This document shows positions 63,946 to 64,000 of a stretch of 64,000 bases of DNA, piece by piece (positions within the stretch are counted from its first letter, which is position 1; the number at the start of each line of letters is the position of its first letter). The notes below the pieces were generated by a model, which made no database searches, was not told the DNA's origin, and saw only the letters and a program-made list of their open reading frames with translations. The position numbers and the translations under genes are program-made. This DNA is from Macrosoma leucophasiata. Its lineage: Eukaryota; Arthropoda; Insecta; Lepidoptera; Hedylidae. The stretch spans positions 19,702,501-19,766,500 of the forward strand of contig JAWQUS010000010.1 in NCBI GenBank assembly GCA_036365455.1, read 5' to 3'.

Positions 63946-64000
63946 GTTTTTTTTTCGTATATTTTCTGCTCGATATTAACAACGGTATATAGCAAGTAGA

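Overview
The window looks like nuclear DNA of a moth or butterfly (Lepidoptera). It is AT-rich and intron-rich, and it is loaded with a lepidopteran-type repeat set: RTE and CR1-like non-LTR retrotransposons, tRNA-derived SINEs, small inverted-repeat (MITE) elements and Helitrons. No species can be named from the sequence alone.

Only one host gene can be followed with confidence. It lies on the minus strand between about 13.3 kb and 0.67 kb. It is an ABCG half-transporter of the ABCG5/ABCG8 clade and most resembles ABCG8. Fifteen coding exons join with matching phases into at least 831 residues: a 292-residue polar N-terminal extension, a nucleotide-binding domain (NBD) whose Walker A, signature and Walker B motifs are all degenerate, and an ABCG membrane domain. 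The last membrane helix is missing, so the final exon or exons lie beyond the left edge. The exon carrying the NBD-TMD linker has its 3' end and splice donor repeated three times in a 153-bp tandem array. The introns hold MITEs, SINE copies, an RTE fragment and a decayed copy of one exon end.

From 13 to 64 kb the window is mostly repeats and unassigned AT-rich DNA. Around 13.7-16 kb are a Helitron inserted in a LINE tail, a 5'-truncated SINE with a 28-bp target duplication, and an internally deleted RTE derivative. At 17.75-19.3 kb is a 5'-truncated non-LTR reverse transcriptase with one premature stop. From 31.5 to 37.3 kb an RTE element is interrupted by a CR1-like element in the same orientation, which gives an in-frame 865-codon fusion ORF. 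Two more 5'-truncated LINEs follow at 37.5-38.7 and 41.0-42.6 kb. A retroposon with a 17-bp target duplication lies at 45.7 kb, and a hAT-like MITE with an 8-bp target duplication at 49.6 kb.

Two short splice-bounded open segments on the minus strand (about 28.96-29.14 kb and 57.0 kb) may be exons of an unrecognised gene; the evidence is weak. I found no ABCG5-type partner gene, no convincing functional tRNA or rRNA gene, no CRISPR array and no clearly new multi-gene system. The most unusual features are the degenerate transporter ATPase, the tandemly repeated exon/donor, and the nested retrotransposon fusion ORF.
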